A DNA stretch of 64,000 nt from Hirschia sp964342355 (GTDB taxonomy: Bacteria > Pseudomonadota > Alphaproteobacteria > Caulobacterales > Hyphomonadaceae). The stretch's first letter is position 1, and each line of letters starts with the position of its first letter. Made by a program: the position numbers and the translations under genes. The stretch is from positions 1 to 64,000 of the forward strand of contig CAYFFG010000012.1 of assembly GCA_964342355.1 (NCBI GenBank), written 5' to 3'. Positions 9,077 to 17,853 of this stretch are shown one piece after another. The notes under the pieces were generated by a model that worked only from the letters and a program-made list of their open reading frames with translations, made no database searches and had not been told where the DNA came from.

Positions 9077-9862
9077 ATGGTCGTTTTATCATCAACTGCT
9101 CCAATTCTGTGCAGGTATGCATGCAGAAGCGACAATTATGGTTATTTGCTGCACGATCCACAATCCGGCGAAACAGCATGCATCGATACGCCCGATGCAA
9201 AAAAAGCTTTAGACGAAGCAGAAACAAATGGCTGGAAAATTACTCAAATCTGGAACACGCATTGGCATGACGATCATGCAGGCGGCAATGCAGAAATAAA
9301 GCAAGCAACTAACTGCAAGATCTATGGGCCTGAAGAAGTGAGATCTCGCCTAAATGCGCCTGTCGATCAGATTGTATCTGATGGCGTTGTGTTAAGCTTG
9401 GGAGATTTCGCCGTTAATGTTTTAGACACGCCCGGACACACACTGCAGCATGTCACCTATTGGCTGCCCGAAGCAGAAATAGCATTTGTCGGAGATACGC
9501 TATTTTCGCTTGGCTGTGGACGCATGTTTGAAGGCGACCCGGAGATGTTCTGGAATAGTCTGCAAAAAATCAAAGCATTACCAGATAACACTCAAATTTG
9601 TTGTGCCCATGAATACACTCTGGCCAATCTAAAATATGTCGAAAGCTTGAACGTTAACACGCCCGCGTTTGCTGATTTTTCGGCAGCGATTCAGGCAAAG
9701 CGCAGCCGAGATGAGCCGACAATTCCGACTCTTTTGAAAAAAGAGAAACAGTTTAATCCGTTTCTTCGAGCAGACGAAGTCTCACTTCAATCTGCTTTAG
9801 GAACAGGTAGAGACGCGGTTGAAACCTTTGCCGCCCTGCGCAAAGGAAAAGACAATTTCTGA
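9077..9862 (+). CDS. gloB: Hydroxyacylglutathione hydrolase (glyoxalase II)
   Basis: Hydrolyses S-lactoylglutathione to lactate and glutathione in methylglyoxal detoxification. It is a metallo-beta-lactamase fold enzyme with the binuclear metal motif THWHDDH (His62, His64, Asp66, His67), the later ligands in DTPGHT and FVGDTLF, and the C-terminal glutathione-binding helical part ending in ETFAALRKGK. At 261 residues it is the family length. A GGGGAG ribosome site precedes the ATG. It ends seven bases before the convergent unknown gene at 9870. Confidence 0.94.
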   Translation: MVVLSSTAPILCRYACRSDNYGYLLHDPQSGETACIDTPDAKKALDEAETNGWKITQIWNTHWHDDHAGGNAEIKQATNCKIYGPEEVRSRLNAPVDQIVSDGVVLSLGDFAVNVLDTPGHTLQHVTYWLPEAEIAFVGDTLFSLGCGRMFEGDPEMFWNSLQKIKALPDNTQICCAHEYTLANLKYVESLNVNTPAFADFSAAIQAKRSRDEPTIPTLLKKEKQFNPFLRADEVSLQSALGTGRDAVETFAALRKGKDNF

Positions 9863-9869
9863 CTCCAGC

Positions 9870-10655
9870 CTATCCACGAAGCGTTAGTCGGACAGCCTCA
9901 GACGATGGTCGTCCAGCAAAACCTTCTGACGGCGCTATTTGCAAATACAGAACTTCGTCTTCCAGTTTCAAACCAGCTTTAGGCCCCATCGAAACCCTAA
10001 TAGCCGATATGCGAGTGGGGCCGTGGTTTGTAGACTTGCGAACACCTATCGCGACAGTGTGTAGCGCATCCATTGTCCAATCCGGGTAATTTTCTAGCTT
10101 GTCATGCACTTTGATTTCGAGCGGCGCTTGCGTCCAATGCATTATGTCTTGCGAAACCATCTCAAGAGCCTGATTGAAATCACTGGGGTGCGGCGGCGGT
10201 GAAATCGCAGATGCTGTTCCAACAAGTGATGTTGGCGCGCCAATACGGTCATCCTTGTGGAACAAAATAACATTGTTCAACTCTTTGACACGGCCAATTT
10301 CCGTTACGCGTAGAATAAGACGGCCTGTATCAGTCCTATAAAATTCATCTCCGCGCGGACCAATTGTTGCCTTGAGAGCAAATACCTCAGGAGAGTCTTC
10401 AAACTTTAGCAGCGCATGCGGTCCTGTTCTGTCGAACAAAAATTTCCGCCCAGTTGCGCCATCCTCATAAAATGCCGGACGCATACTCGGCGCGAGCTCA
10501 GAGTTTAGCTTGGATACGAGCTCAGCCGTAATATCGCGCTGCGGGTCGTAAGCAGACGCAGGAGCCACCAAATCGACAAAGAAACATGTCGAGAGTGCGG
10601 CTGCCGCCAGCCCTAAACGCGCGCTAGATCTCATAAAACTTTTCATAATTGTCAT
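9870..10655 (-). CDS. Unknown secreted protein
   Basis: I do not recognise this 261-residue protein. It has a clear N-terminal signal peptide: basic start, a hydrophobic stretch at about residues 15-32 and a cleavage site near PASAYD. The mature part has no membrane segment, no cysteine and no catalytic motif I can name. ATG codons at 10655 and 10646 are both possible starts, with no strong ribosome site. It stands alone between gloB and phaB; export to the periplasm is the only inference I would make. Confidence 0.75.
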   Translation of the reverse strand: MTIMKSFMRSSARLGLAAAALSTCFFVDLVAPASAYDPQRDITAELVSKLNSELAPSMRPAFYEDGATGRKFLFDRTGPHALLKFEDSPEVFALKATIGPRGDEFYRTDTGRLILRVTEIGRVKELNNVILFHKDDRIGAPTSLVGTASAISPPPHPSDFNQALEMVSQDIMHWTQAPLEIKVHDKLENYPDWTMDALHTVAIGVRKSTNHGPTRISAIRVSMGPKAGLKLEDEVLYLQIAPSEGFAGRPSSEAVRLTLRG

Positions 10656-10786
10656 AAAACAACTCGACTAGGGCAGATTTGGGGCGGAACCGAAATGATC
10701 TCATACGCAAACAAGCTGAAATGTGGCTTTGACAACGTCCGCAAATGGAAACACCTGAGCGTTAATCAAGAATGTAAGCGCATGAA

Positions 10787-10820
10787 CGAAAACAGGGACG
10801 CCATGGAAAGCATCCCTGTC
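10787..10820 (-). terminator. Terminator downstream of phaB
   Basis: On the minus strand ACAGGGATGC and GCGTCCCTGT form a 10-bp stem with one G-U pair and an eight-base loop, followed by TTTTCG. The T run is short, so this is a moderate candidate. Confidence 0.65.
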
Positions 10821-10846
10821 ATTAATCAGTAAACTGTCCGGACCAA

Positions 10847-11572
10847 TTAAGTCGGGATGTATTGACCGCCATTTGCAGCGATCGCTGCGCCAGTAACAAA
10901 GCCTGCGTCTTCTGCAGCAAGGAAAGCCACACAAGCTGCAATCTCTTCTGACTTACCTAAACGTCCGACTGGGATTGTAGAAATGATGCCTTCGAGCACT
11001 TTCTCAGGAACAGCCGCAACCATGTCAGTGTCAGTGTAACCCGGACAAACAGCGTTGACCGTGATACCTTTACGTGCGGTTTCCTGCGCCAGCGCCTTTG
11101 TGAAACCGATGAGACCTGCTTTTGCGGCTGAATAGTTTGTCTGACCCATCTGACCTTTCTGGCCGTTGATGGATGAAATGTTGATGATGCGGCCCCAACC
11201 TGCATCACGCATGTCATTGATAACTGCTTGCGAGAGGTTGAAAGCAGATGTCAGGTCTACGCGAAGGACGTCTTCCCACATTTCACGTGTCATTTTGTGA
11301 AGCATGGCGTCGCGCGTGATACCCGCATTGTTTACCAGGACAGAGATCTTACCAACTTTCTCTGTAATTTGCTCTACGCCCGCTTTACACGCGTCATAGT
11401 CACCGACGTCAAACTTGATGACTTCGATGCCCAGTTCATCTGCACATTTTGCTGCAGCTTCGTCATTGCCGGCATAGTTTGCCACAACAGTGAAACCATC
11501 TTTTTTTAGACGTTCGGAAATCGCGCGACCAATTCCGCGCGTGCCCCCAGTTACCAAAGCCACTCTTGACAT
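10847..11572 (-). CDS. phaB: Acetoacetyl-CoA reductase
   Basis: Reduces acetoacetyl-CoA to (R)-3-hydroxybutyryl-CoA with NADPH, the second step of polyhydroxybutyrate synthesis. It is a classical 241-residue SDR: cofactor motif TGGTRGIG (residues 8-15), NNAG, the catalytic Ser in NISSINGQ, and YSAAK. The sequence NISSINGQKGQMGQTNYSAAKAG is the pattern of PhaB/PhbB rather than FabG. GGGAGA lies upstream of the ATG. It is divergent from phaR, which fits its assignment. No phaA or phaC is in the window. Confidence 0.93.
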   Translation of the reverse strand: MSRVALVTGGTRGIGRAISERLKKDGFTVVANYAGNDEAAAKCADELGIEVIKFDVGDYDACKAGVEQITEKVGKISVLVNNAGITRDAMLHKMTREMWEDVLRVDLTSAFNLSQAVINDMRDAGWGRIINISSINGQKGQMGQTNYSAAKAGLIGFTKALAQETARKGITVNAVCPGYTDTDMVAAVPEKVLEGIISTIPVGRLGKSEEIAACVAFLAAEDAGFVTGAAIAANGGQYIPT

Positions 11573-11878
11573 GAATTCAATCTCCCGTGCCTGCCCTAGG
11601 CGTATTTTGATGTATCGTTAGCAATCAATTCGCAACCGCAACTGCCTTGAATATGTTGGCCTTTAGCGCGAACCTTATCGCTGTTTGCAATAAATTCGCT
11701 GCAATGCAACATTACAAGTCAAAAATTGGTCGTCTAATTGTATGCTTCCCCATCATACGCATGCTAGACCATACAAACACATAAAGGAGCGAGTAGAGAA
11801 TAGACCGCGCTCCTAAAAATACGGAAGTTCTACTTGTGGCGTTAATTAACGCTGTAAAGTCGGATGTGAGAGGAGCTT
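11573..11878. other. Divergent phaB-phaR control region
   Basis: About 300 bp that must hold the promoters of both genes. It is AT-richer than its surroundings and contains several TGCAA/GCAAC-type words, most densely at 11684-11710 (listed separately). No open frame of interest. Confidence 0.7.
11684..11710. promoter_or_regulatory. Candidate PhaR operator
   Basis: The words TTTGCAA, CTGCAA and TGCAAC follow one another within 27 bases in the phaB-phaR intergenic region. PhaR-type repressors are known to bind TGC/GCA-rich sites near pha genes, so this cluster is a candidate operator for autoregulation. Inference from motif and position only. Confidence 0.35.
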
Positions 11879-12535
11879 ATGGCGTCCAAAAAGGGTTCGT
11901 CTGACACAATCATAATCAAAAAGTACGCCAATCGGAGACTCTACGACACAAGCGCCAGCGCATATGTAACGCTGGACCATTTGTCGCGCCTTGTCCGAGA
12001 AGGCAAAGACTTTGTCGTTCAGGACGCAAAGTCTGGCGAAGATCTGACAAGAACGGTGCTGGCTCAGATTATTTTCGAGCAGGAAAATCAGCAGGAAGGC
12101 GTGCTACCGATCAGTTTCCTGCGGCAGATCATCCAGTTTTACGGCGAAAGTTTCCAATCAATGCTTCCGACATACCTCGAGATGTCGATGAATTCTTTTG
12201 CGATGCAGCAAGAAAAATGGCGCGAATATATGGAGAAATCACTCCAAAGCGAAACTGGCGGACCCAGCCCATTTGAAGCTCAAATTCGCCGCAACATAGC
12301 GGTTTTCGAAGAAACGATGCGTATGTTCGCATCAACTGGCAGCACACAAGCGACTGCTTCGCCACCTGAGCAATCTGAGCCAAAACCTCAACCAGCCAGA
12401 CCCGCTAATGATATGGCGTCGGATGATGCGATCGTGACACTACAAAAGCAAATGGCCGACATGCAGAGAAAAATTGAAGCGTTGGCCAAAAACGTAGATT
12501 CAGATTTTGCTACAGAGGATACTGCAAAGTCTTGA
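11879..12535 (+). CDS. phaR: Polyhydroxyalkanoate synthesis repressor PhaR
   Basis: PhaR binds DNA and PHB granules and represses phasin and pha genes when no polymer is present. The N-terminal DNA-binding domain shows the signature KKYANRRLYDT (residues about 19-29); the PHB-accumulation regulatory domain follows (about 60-120, LPISFLRQIIQFYG). The C-terminal third is variable, Pro/Gln-rich and then coiled. It is 218 residues. The gene is divergent from phaB, with possible operator words between. Confidence 0.93.
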   Translation: MASKKGSSDTIIIKKYANRRLYDTSASAYVTLDHLSRLVREGKDFVVQDAKSGEDLTRTVLAQIIFEQENQQEGVLPISFLRQIIQFYGESFQSMLPTYLEMSMNSFAMQQEKWREYMEKSLQSETGGPSPFEAQIRRNIAVFEETMRMFASTGSTQATASPPEQSEPKPQPARPANDMASDDAIVTLQKQMADMQRKIEALAKNVDSDFATEDTAKS

Positions 12536-12627
12536 GGCTCAGACTGCCAAGCAGACATTCAATGCGATAATCTGTAAATTTTCACACAGTCCGTTCACTA
12601 TGGCCTGTAGTTTGCTGTGTGTCGGGT

Positions 12628-12903
12628 ATGAAAGTCCTGCCCGTTTCACTAGTTCAGATTCCGTACGAAAGACGTAACGATGCGTCTGACCGGCGCCAAT
12701 TTGAGCCAGTAAGGAACGACGAAGGGGATAAAAAGTCAGACCGCGCACGTCATGAAACACCTCAACAAGCGCACTACAGTGTAAACTCAGCGTTCGTCAC
12801 ACAGATGATCGCGCAGCACGCTTATCCGGCGCCCACGCCAACCCGCGCGGATATTCTTCATGCAAGTAACAGTTATATCCGGGCGAACAAGATCCAGCCC
12901 TAG
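12628..12903 (+). CDS. Small conserved-looking protein of unknown function
   Basis: A 91-residue protein, 92 bp after phaR on the same strand. It is rich in polar and charged residues in the first half (YERRNDASDRRQ) and has a short hydrophobic segment NSAFVTQMIAQ near residue 55, a pattern I associate with small alphaproteobacterial proteins of unknown role. A GTG nine bases upstream (12619) is an alternative start; neither has a strong ribosome site. Codon use looks coding. No function can be assigned. Confidence 0.6.
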   Translation: MKVLPVSLVQIPYERRNDASDRRQFEPVRNDEGDKKSDRARHETPQQAHYSVNSAFVTQMIAQHAYPAPTPTRADILHASNSYIRANKIQP

Positions 12904-12909
12904 CGCAAA

Positions 12910-13296
12910 TTATCGTTTGACTTCCAAACTGGTCAGCACCATTTCCAGCAACCGCTCAATACGGTCAATCCGCTCGTGCAAACCCATGATCATGTCGCGT
13001 GTGACTGGCAATTCGCCATTTCCATTCATCGACAAAGGACCAATTTTCAAAGATTGTTCGCGGGCTGCTTCCAGTTCAAGATCCGCAACACCGCAATATT
13101 TTGCGACGATATTAGGATTAACAGACAAAGCATCTGCAAACGCATTTATTTCACTGGCGGAAATCTGACGCTTGTCTTCAAATACCATATCAACTTCATC
13201 AACTGTCATCCCCGACGCCTCTGCCAAGGCGTTACGGGAAAGTCCCAATGCGTTCAATCTGTCGTCAAACCAGTCCTGATCAAAAAAGAGCCGCAT
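12910..13296 (-). CDS. XRE-like helix-turn-helix protein
   Basis: A 128-residue protein. Residues 10-70 resemble a Cro/C1-type HTH: RLNALGLSRNALAEASGMT followed by the turn and ISASEINAFADALSVNP. The C-terminal part after about residue 95 is a helical, probably coiled-coil segment (MIMGLHERIDRIERLLEMVL) that may mediate dimerisation. Targets unknown. It is convergent with the small protein after phaR, six bases apart, and is 15 bp downstream of the membrane protein gene, so those two may be cotranscribed. Confidence 0.7.
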   Translation of the reverse strand: MRLFFDQDWFDDRLNALGLSRNALAEASGMTVDEVDMVFEDKRQISASEINAFADALSVNPNIVAKYCGVADLELEAAREQSLKIGPLSMNGNGELPVTRDMIMGLHERIDRIERLLEMVLTSLEVKR

Positions 13297-13311
13297 GGCG
13301 GTATAACCTCG

Positions 13312-13797
13312 TTATCGTCCAAAGCCCTCGCCCACAGCAAAATCACGTCTAGCAGACACAATCGTGACGACAACACCCGCAAGCACATCGAGCAGGCACA
13401 TAATGCAGAGGATGAAGAAGACCGACGTCGCAAAATTCTTGATCAGCAGGAACTCAACCAACGCACCAATGAACAGCAGCATTGAAATTGCGTGATTGAA
13501 GATTGTAGCCGAACCAGTACTCGTTGACTTGAGCACTTCAGCAAACAAAAAACCAAGCCCCAAAATAAGGAGAATATCTCCTGAAGACACTGCCCAGACA
13601 GTGTTTTCAGCCACCATCGGTATTTTCCAGACTGGATGAGCAAGTAGCTCTAACATGTGCGGAGTTGAATCAAGTGGTACGGCTGCGCCGTCCACCACGG
13701 TGACGTTTGTGTCACCGTTTCCGCGTGAAAACGCCATAAGATTGTAGATAATTATCGGAATGGATAGCAGTGGAAAAATTCCAAAAAGCGCCCGCAT
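13312..13797 (-). CDS. Small membrane protein of unknown function
   Basis: A 161-residue protein with about four hydrophobic segments: one at the extreme N-terminus, then three in the second half (LILGLGFLFAEVL, ISMLLFIGALVEFLLI, VFFILCIMCLLDVLAG). The open frame extends 31 codons upstream, but the start is placed at 13797 because GGGGAGA lies just ahead and the hydrophobic protein begins there. It is similar in layout to small alphaproteobacterial inner-membrane proteins of unknown role. It is followed by the XRE-like gene. Confidence 0.75.
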   Translation of the reverse strand: MRALFGIFPLLSIPIIIYNLMAFSRGNGDTNVTVVDGAAVPLDSTPHMLELLAHPVWKIPMVAENTVWAVSSGDILLILGLGFLFAEVLKSTSTGSATIFNHAISMLLFIGALVEFLLIKNFATSVFFILCIMCLLDVLAGVVVTIVSARRDFAVGEGFGR

Positions 13798-13930
13798 ACC
13801 GTCTCCCCTTTGCTCACCTCGTGACGATCTTCCCTGCGCCCTGTCGTCAGACCGACTAGCTGCGCTCGCCACAAACAAATGCTCCAACATTCAGTTTCCT
13901 CCCCGCCTACTGTTATGAGGAACCTGAGTT

Positions 13931-14701
13931 TTAATACTCGTCAACGCCCTGCGGATTGCGACGGCGCTTGCGTAACCATAGCACGCCACGCAAATCAGAG
14001 AAGGCCGCAACTAAACGCCCAAAATTTGTGTATTTTGAGACGCCTGCGCCACGCGCCTTGTGGGTAACTGGTTCTGCCTCGATCTCAAATCCTTCCGCCA
14101 ACATTAGAGCCGGCATATAGCGATGCATGTGATCAAAGTAAGGGAGCAGCAGAAAAGCGTCTCGCTTGAAGGCTTTGGCGCCGCAACCTGAATCCGGGTG
14201 TCCGTCCTTTAAAAGCTTGTCTCGAACGCGATTTGCAAAGCGCGATCCAAACTTTTTCCAGGAAGTGTCCTGTCTCTTTGCGCGCACGCCCTGGACCAGA
14301 GTCAATTTTGAAGAAGCGTCCGATCTGGTAAGCTTCGCAACAAGTGCAGGAATGTCTCTTGGAGGATTTTGACCATCCCCGTCAATTGTCGCAACGATGG
14401 GCGCACGGGCTGCTAACACGCCCGTCCGAATAGCCCGGCTTTGTCCTGAGTTTTGCCTGTGTCCCAAGACCCGCAATTGCGGGTACTGATTTCTTAATTC
14501 GACGAGAGACGCGCGCGTATTATCTGTTGAAGCGTCATCAACGAAAATCATTTCGTAAGCGCGTCCATTCAACGCCGCAGCGATATCGCCAATTAGCTGT
14601 GCGACATTTCCCTCTTCGTTGTGAACAGGAACGACCACAGACAATTCTACTGGTTCAGCATTCTCTGGGGAGGAATTAACGGACGCGATCACTGGCTTCA
14701 C
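13931..14701 (-). CDS. Family 2 glycosyltransferase, DPM1/ArnC-like
   Basis: A 256-residue soluble GT-A enzyme that probably moves a sugar from a nucleotide donor to a polyprenyl phosphate. The start SVVVPVHNEEGN, the FVDDASTDNT segment and the DGDGQNPP donor/metal site are those of dolichol-phosphate-mannose synthase-like proteins. It lacks the C-terminal membrane segments of ArnC. It is near an ArnT-like transferase (14906), which would use such a lipid-linked sugar; the two are divergent and likely functionally linked. Confidence 0.88.
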   Translation of the reverse strand: MKPVIASVNSSPENAEPVELSVVVPVHNEEGNVAQLIGDIAAALNGRAYEMIFVDDASTDNTRASLVELRNQYPQLRVLGHRQNSGQSRAIRTGVLAARAPIVATIDGDGQNPPRDIPALVAKLTRSDASSKLTLVQGVRAKRQDTSWKKFGSRFANRVRDKLLKDGHPDSGCGAKAFKRDAFLLLPYFDHMHRYMPALMLAEGFEIEAEPVTHKARGAGVSKYTNFGRLVAAFSDLRGVLWLRKRRRNPQGVDEY

Positions 14702-14905
14702 ACTTTAAAACTGGGGACAATCAAGAACAAACGCCGGTCTTCATATACGGATGTGTGACGTTTCATAACCCATAAATGCAGGATAGGAAGAAAACTCGTG
14801 AGAAAAACAGTGGCCTTCTTTGTTTGAGCGTGATCAAACAACGCTTAATCAAGGCAAACTCGCTTCGGGGCGACGACTAGTGGATTTTTGGGAGCGGGTG
14901 TCCTC

Positions 14906-16852
14906 ATGCTCGATCTGGATAAGCTTACCATTGGCATAAGGCCATATGTGTTTCTTGCCTTTATGGTTGCAGTGATTTCATTGCCTGGTGTCTTTTCCAT
15001 GCCGGTGATGGACCGCGACGAGGCGCGCTTTACACAAGCCACCTCCCAAATGCTGGAAACAGATGACTATGTTGTTATCCGCTATCATGACGGTCTGCGA
15101 AACAAAAAGCCTGTTGGCATTCACTGGCTGCAAGCTGCAGCTGTTTCGACATTCTCCGACGCCCATAAACGTGAAATCTGGGCTTACCGCATCCCGTCTT
15201 TTCTAGGGGCTGTCCTTGCCACGTGGGCGCTTTTCTGGGGCGCGACTGCAAGCCTGCCTAAACGCGCAGCTTTTCTAGGCTCTACCCTTTTAGGCGTATG
15301 TCTGCTTTTAAGTTCTGAAGCTCACATCGCCAAAACTGATGCGGCGCTTGTGGGCTTTATAACGCTGTTTATGGGCGCTTTGGCGCGGATGCGCGCACCA
15401 ATCAAACAAGGCGATCGCAAAGCAGCGCTGCCACGCGACATCAGCACACCACTTGTTGGAACGCTCGGGAATTTTTACGCGCTGATTTTCTGGATCGCCA
15501 TGGGTTGGGGCGTTCTGATCAAAGGCCCAGTCGCGCCAATGGTCGCAGGCCTGACAATGGCAATGCTGTTCGCCTGGGAACGTAAGATCAAATGGGCTAT
15601 GCCACTGGCCTTCTGGCCCGGCCCAGTATTGTTTTTAATCCTCACAGTTCCTTGGTTCCTTGCCGTACAGGTGGCGACTGGCGGCGTCTTTCTCAATGAA
15701 GCCGTGGGCGTTGATCTTGGCCCCAAAATGGTCGGCGGCGCAGAAGGACACGCCGCGCCTCCTGGCACGCACATAACCGGCCTGCCCGCGCTTATTTGGC
15801 CAACCACTCTCTTCCTTATTCCTGGGTTGGTTTACGCGGTTCAGCAGGTCACTAAACCCTCCAAGTCAAAGTCCATCGCAGTCACACTTTCATATTGGAG
15901 GTTCGCAATCGCTTGGCTGATCCCGACTTGGCTGGTTTTTGAAATTATGCCGACCAAATTGGTTCATTACACAATGCCAGCTTATCCCCCATTGGCGTTG
16001 ATGGCCGGGGCGGCGCTTGATTCGTTGATGGGTGCTGGAAAACGCATAAAACCTCCGACATGGAGTTTGTGGACGTCATTTGTCCTGTTCGTACTGGTCA
16101 GTCTGCTTCTGATCGCCATTCTGTCACCATGGGGAATCGCGTCTCTACGCGCCGAAGCTGCAAGTGATTTTGGCTACAGAGCAGACCGTGTCGCAGCAAT
16201 TTGGGCCCAGGACTGGAAAGATGTTGGCGCGCCGATCTGGCCAATGCTTTTGGGGATCGTGATCATAAGCGCAACCACGTGGACTTTCATTCAAAAACGT
16301 TGGGAGCTTACTTTTCTGGCGCTAATAGGATGTTCGCTGATTGTAGGTGGCAGCCTGAGAGGCGTTGTTCTTCCCAAACAGGACTGGATTATCGCTACAA
16401 ACGCAGCAATGAGTGCGCTGAGGGAAGTTTGCGGTTTCCCCGAGGGCGCCGCTCGCAGCAAAGCTATAGAGTGCGCAGAAACGCCTCCGCCTCAGCTTGT
16501 TCGCGCAATAACATTCGCTGAGCCAAGTTTCCTTTACTCTCTTAATGGGCGCGCCAGCCTGCCGCCAGATACTACTCCGGACGTTCCTCCGCTCAGCTCC
16601 GGCGACACACGACCGGTCTGGCTTATCAATATCATGAAAGAAGAAGGCCGCAGAGCTTTACGATCAATCGTCCACCAGGCTGATGAAGCAGATCGCTGTG
16701 TGCGCCTGTCCCGTCGATTTGTGAAGAACTACTCCAACAACGACCCTTCTGAACTTGTTGCTGTCGTTGTGGAGCCTGAACGTTGTAACAAGAACCGCTT
16801 TCTGGATAGCCCGAAAAATCTCGATGAAACTATCGACACACCAGCGCCCTGA
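14906..16852 (+). CDS. ArnT-like glycosyltransferase (family 39/83)
   Basis: A roughly 648-residue polytopic inner-membrane protein. The N-terminal half shows PMT/ArnT features: first membrane helix, then the periplasmic acidic motif MDRDEARF, in which the Asp/Glu are catalytic or metal-binding in the family, and the NKKPVGIHWLQ segment. About eleven further hydrophobic segments and a soluble periplasmic C-terminus follow. Such enzymes transfer a sugar from polyprenyl phosphate to lipid A, glycan or protein; the acceptor here is unknown. The last 124 bp overlap the 3' end of the convergent glycosyltransferase gene. A TTG at 14888 is an alternative start. Confidence 0.87.
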   Translation: MLDLDKLTIGIRPYVFLAFMVAVISLPGVFSMPVMDRDEARFTQATSQMLETDDYVVIRYHDGLRNKKPVGIHWLQAAAVSTFSDAHKREIWAYRIPSFLGAVLATWALFWGATASLPKRAAFLGSTLLGVCLLLSSEAHIAKTDAALVGFITLFMGALARMRAPIKQGDRKAALPRDISTPLVGTLGNFYALIFWIAMGWGVLIKGPVAPMVAGLTMAMLFAWERKIKWAMPLAFWPGPVLFLILTVPWFLAVQVATGGVFLNEAVGVDLGPKMVGGAEGHAAPPGTHITGLPALIWPTTLFLIPGLVYAVQQVTKPSKSKSIAVTLSYWRFAIAWLIPTWLVFEIMPTKLVHYTMPAYPPLALMAGAALDSLMGAGKRIKPPTWSLWTSFVLFVLVSLLLIAILSPWGIASLRAEAASDFGYRADRVAAIWAQDWKDVGAPIWPMLLGIVIISATTWTFIQKRWELTFLALIGCSLIVGGSLRGVVLPKQDWIIATNAAMSALREVCGFPEGAARSKAIECAETPPPQLVRAITFAEPSFLYSLNGRASLPPDTTPDVPPLSSGDTRPVWLINIMKEEGRRALRSIVHQADEADRCVRLSRRFVKNYSNNDPSELVAVVVEPERCNKNRFLDSPKNLDETIDTPAP

Positions 16853-17841
16853 GCCGATCCGGGCCTTCCGCGCTGAACACCAAACAGGCTGAGTAAGGCG
16901 CGGAATAAAACTCCCGGAGCAGCGCGCAAACCAAGTCTACATAATAAAATGCAGGTGAACGCCGGCGTCATAATGAAAGCCAGCGTTTTTTCTCTTCTGG
17001 AACTTGCGTGCTTTCTGAAATAAAGCCCAAGTCCCTTTGCTTTTTGCCATTCAACTTTCCAGGATGGCACATCGCTTGTGCCGCCATAATGGAGCGCACC
17101 CGCCAAAGGCGTATAGGCGACATCTCCCCCCAAAACCTCTCCGGCTCGACGGCAAATATCAATATCTTCAACGTGCAAGAAATAGTCTTCATCAAACCCC
17201 TGAAGACGCTCAAACCCCTGGCGCGACATATACATCAGAGCCCCAGACACCACAGGCATTGGCACCGGTCCATCAGGTTGATTGTCGCGTAGTCGGTTGA
17301 AATCCTCAAACATGGAATGCAAGGGTTCAAACAGGCTCAAACCGGTAAAAGTCACAAATGCAGACGTCATTCTTAGGATACGGCGTCGCCCACCGCGCTG
17401 CTCTTTTCCATGTTCGTCAAATACGCGTCCGCCAACAATCCATGGCTCTTTCAAACCAATCGCCGCGTCTTCAAACGCCGCAATTGATCCGCGTCTCAAA
17501 ATTGCATCGGGATTGATAAAAAGGATACGTTCGCCACGAGACGCCCTGGCGCCAAGGTTTGCGCCGGCTGCAAATCCGACATTACCATGGCCGGTTATCA
17601 GTTTCACGCGCTGTTTCTGAGCATCAGCAAACCTGTTTAAAAAGCCCAAGTCTCTGGGTTTATTGCCGTTATTAACAATAACGATCTCATCTACCTGCGG
17701 GTCAGCAAGCAAAGAGAAGAGACAGTCTTTTAAAGGCGACCCTGTAAAATAACAGACAACGACGGCGCTGACAGAAGGTAAAGTCACTGGATTAGTCTGT
17801 GCCAGTTTCCATACGGTGTCTTGCGACTTTAATCCTGTCAT
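16729..17841 (-). CDS. Family 2 glycosyltransferase (rhamnosyltransferase-like)
   Basis: A 370-residue GT-A enzyme: AVVVCYFTGSPLKDC at the start, donor-site FINPDAILRRG in place of a DxD motif, and the acceptor-side HVEDIDICRRAGE motif typical of rhamnosyltransferase-type GT2 proteins. The C-terminus has one possible hydrophobic segment (TPAFTCILLCRLGL) and a Ser/Arg-rich tail. The tail lies antisense to the last 124 bp of the ArnT-like gene. The O-antigen ligase-like gene is 12 bp upstream in the same direction, so the two form an operon. Confidence 0.87.
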   Translation of the reverse strand: MTGLKSQDTVWKLAQTNPVTLPSVSAVVVCYFTGSPLKDCLFSLLADPQVDEIVIVNNGNKPRDLGFLNRFADAQKQRVKLITGHGNVGFAAGANLGARASRGERILFINPDAILRRGSIAAFEDAAIGLKEPWIVGGRVFDEHGKEQRGGRRRILRMTSAFVTFTGLSLFEPLHSMFEDFNRLRDNQPDGPVPMPVVSGALMYMSRQGFERLQGFDEDYFLHVEDIDICRRAGEVLGGDVAYTPLAGALHYGGTSDVPSWKVEWQKAKGLGLYFRKHASSRREKTLAFIMTPAFTCILLCRLGLRAAPGVLFRALLSLFGVQRGRPGSAQGAGVSIVSSRFFGLSRKRFLLQRSGSTTTATSSEGSLLE

Positions 17842-17853
17842 CCCCGCACCCGA

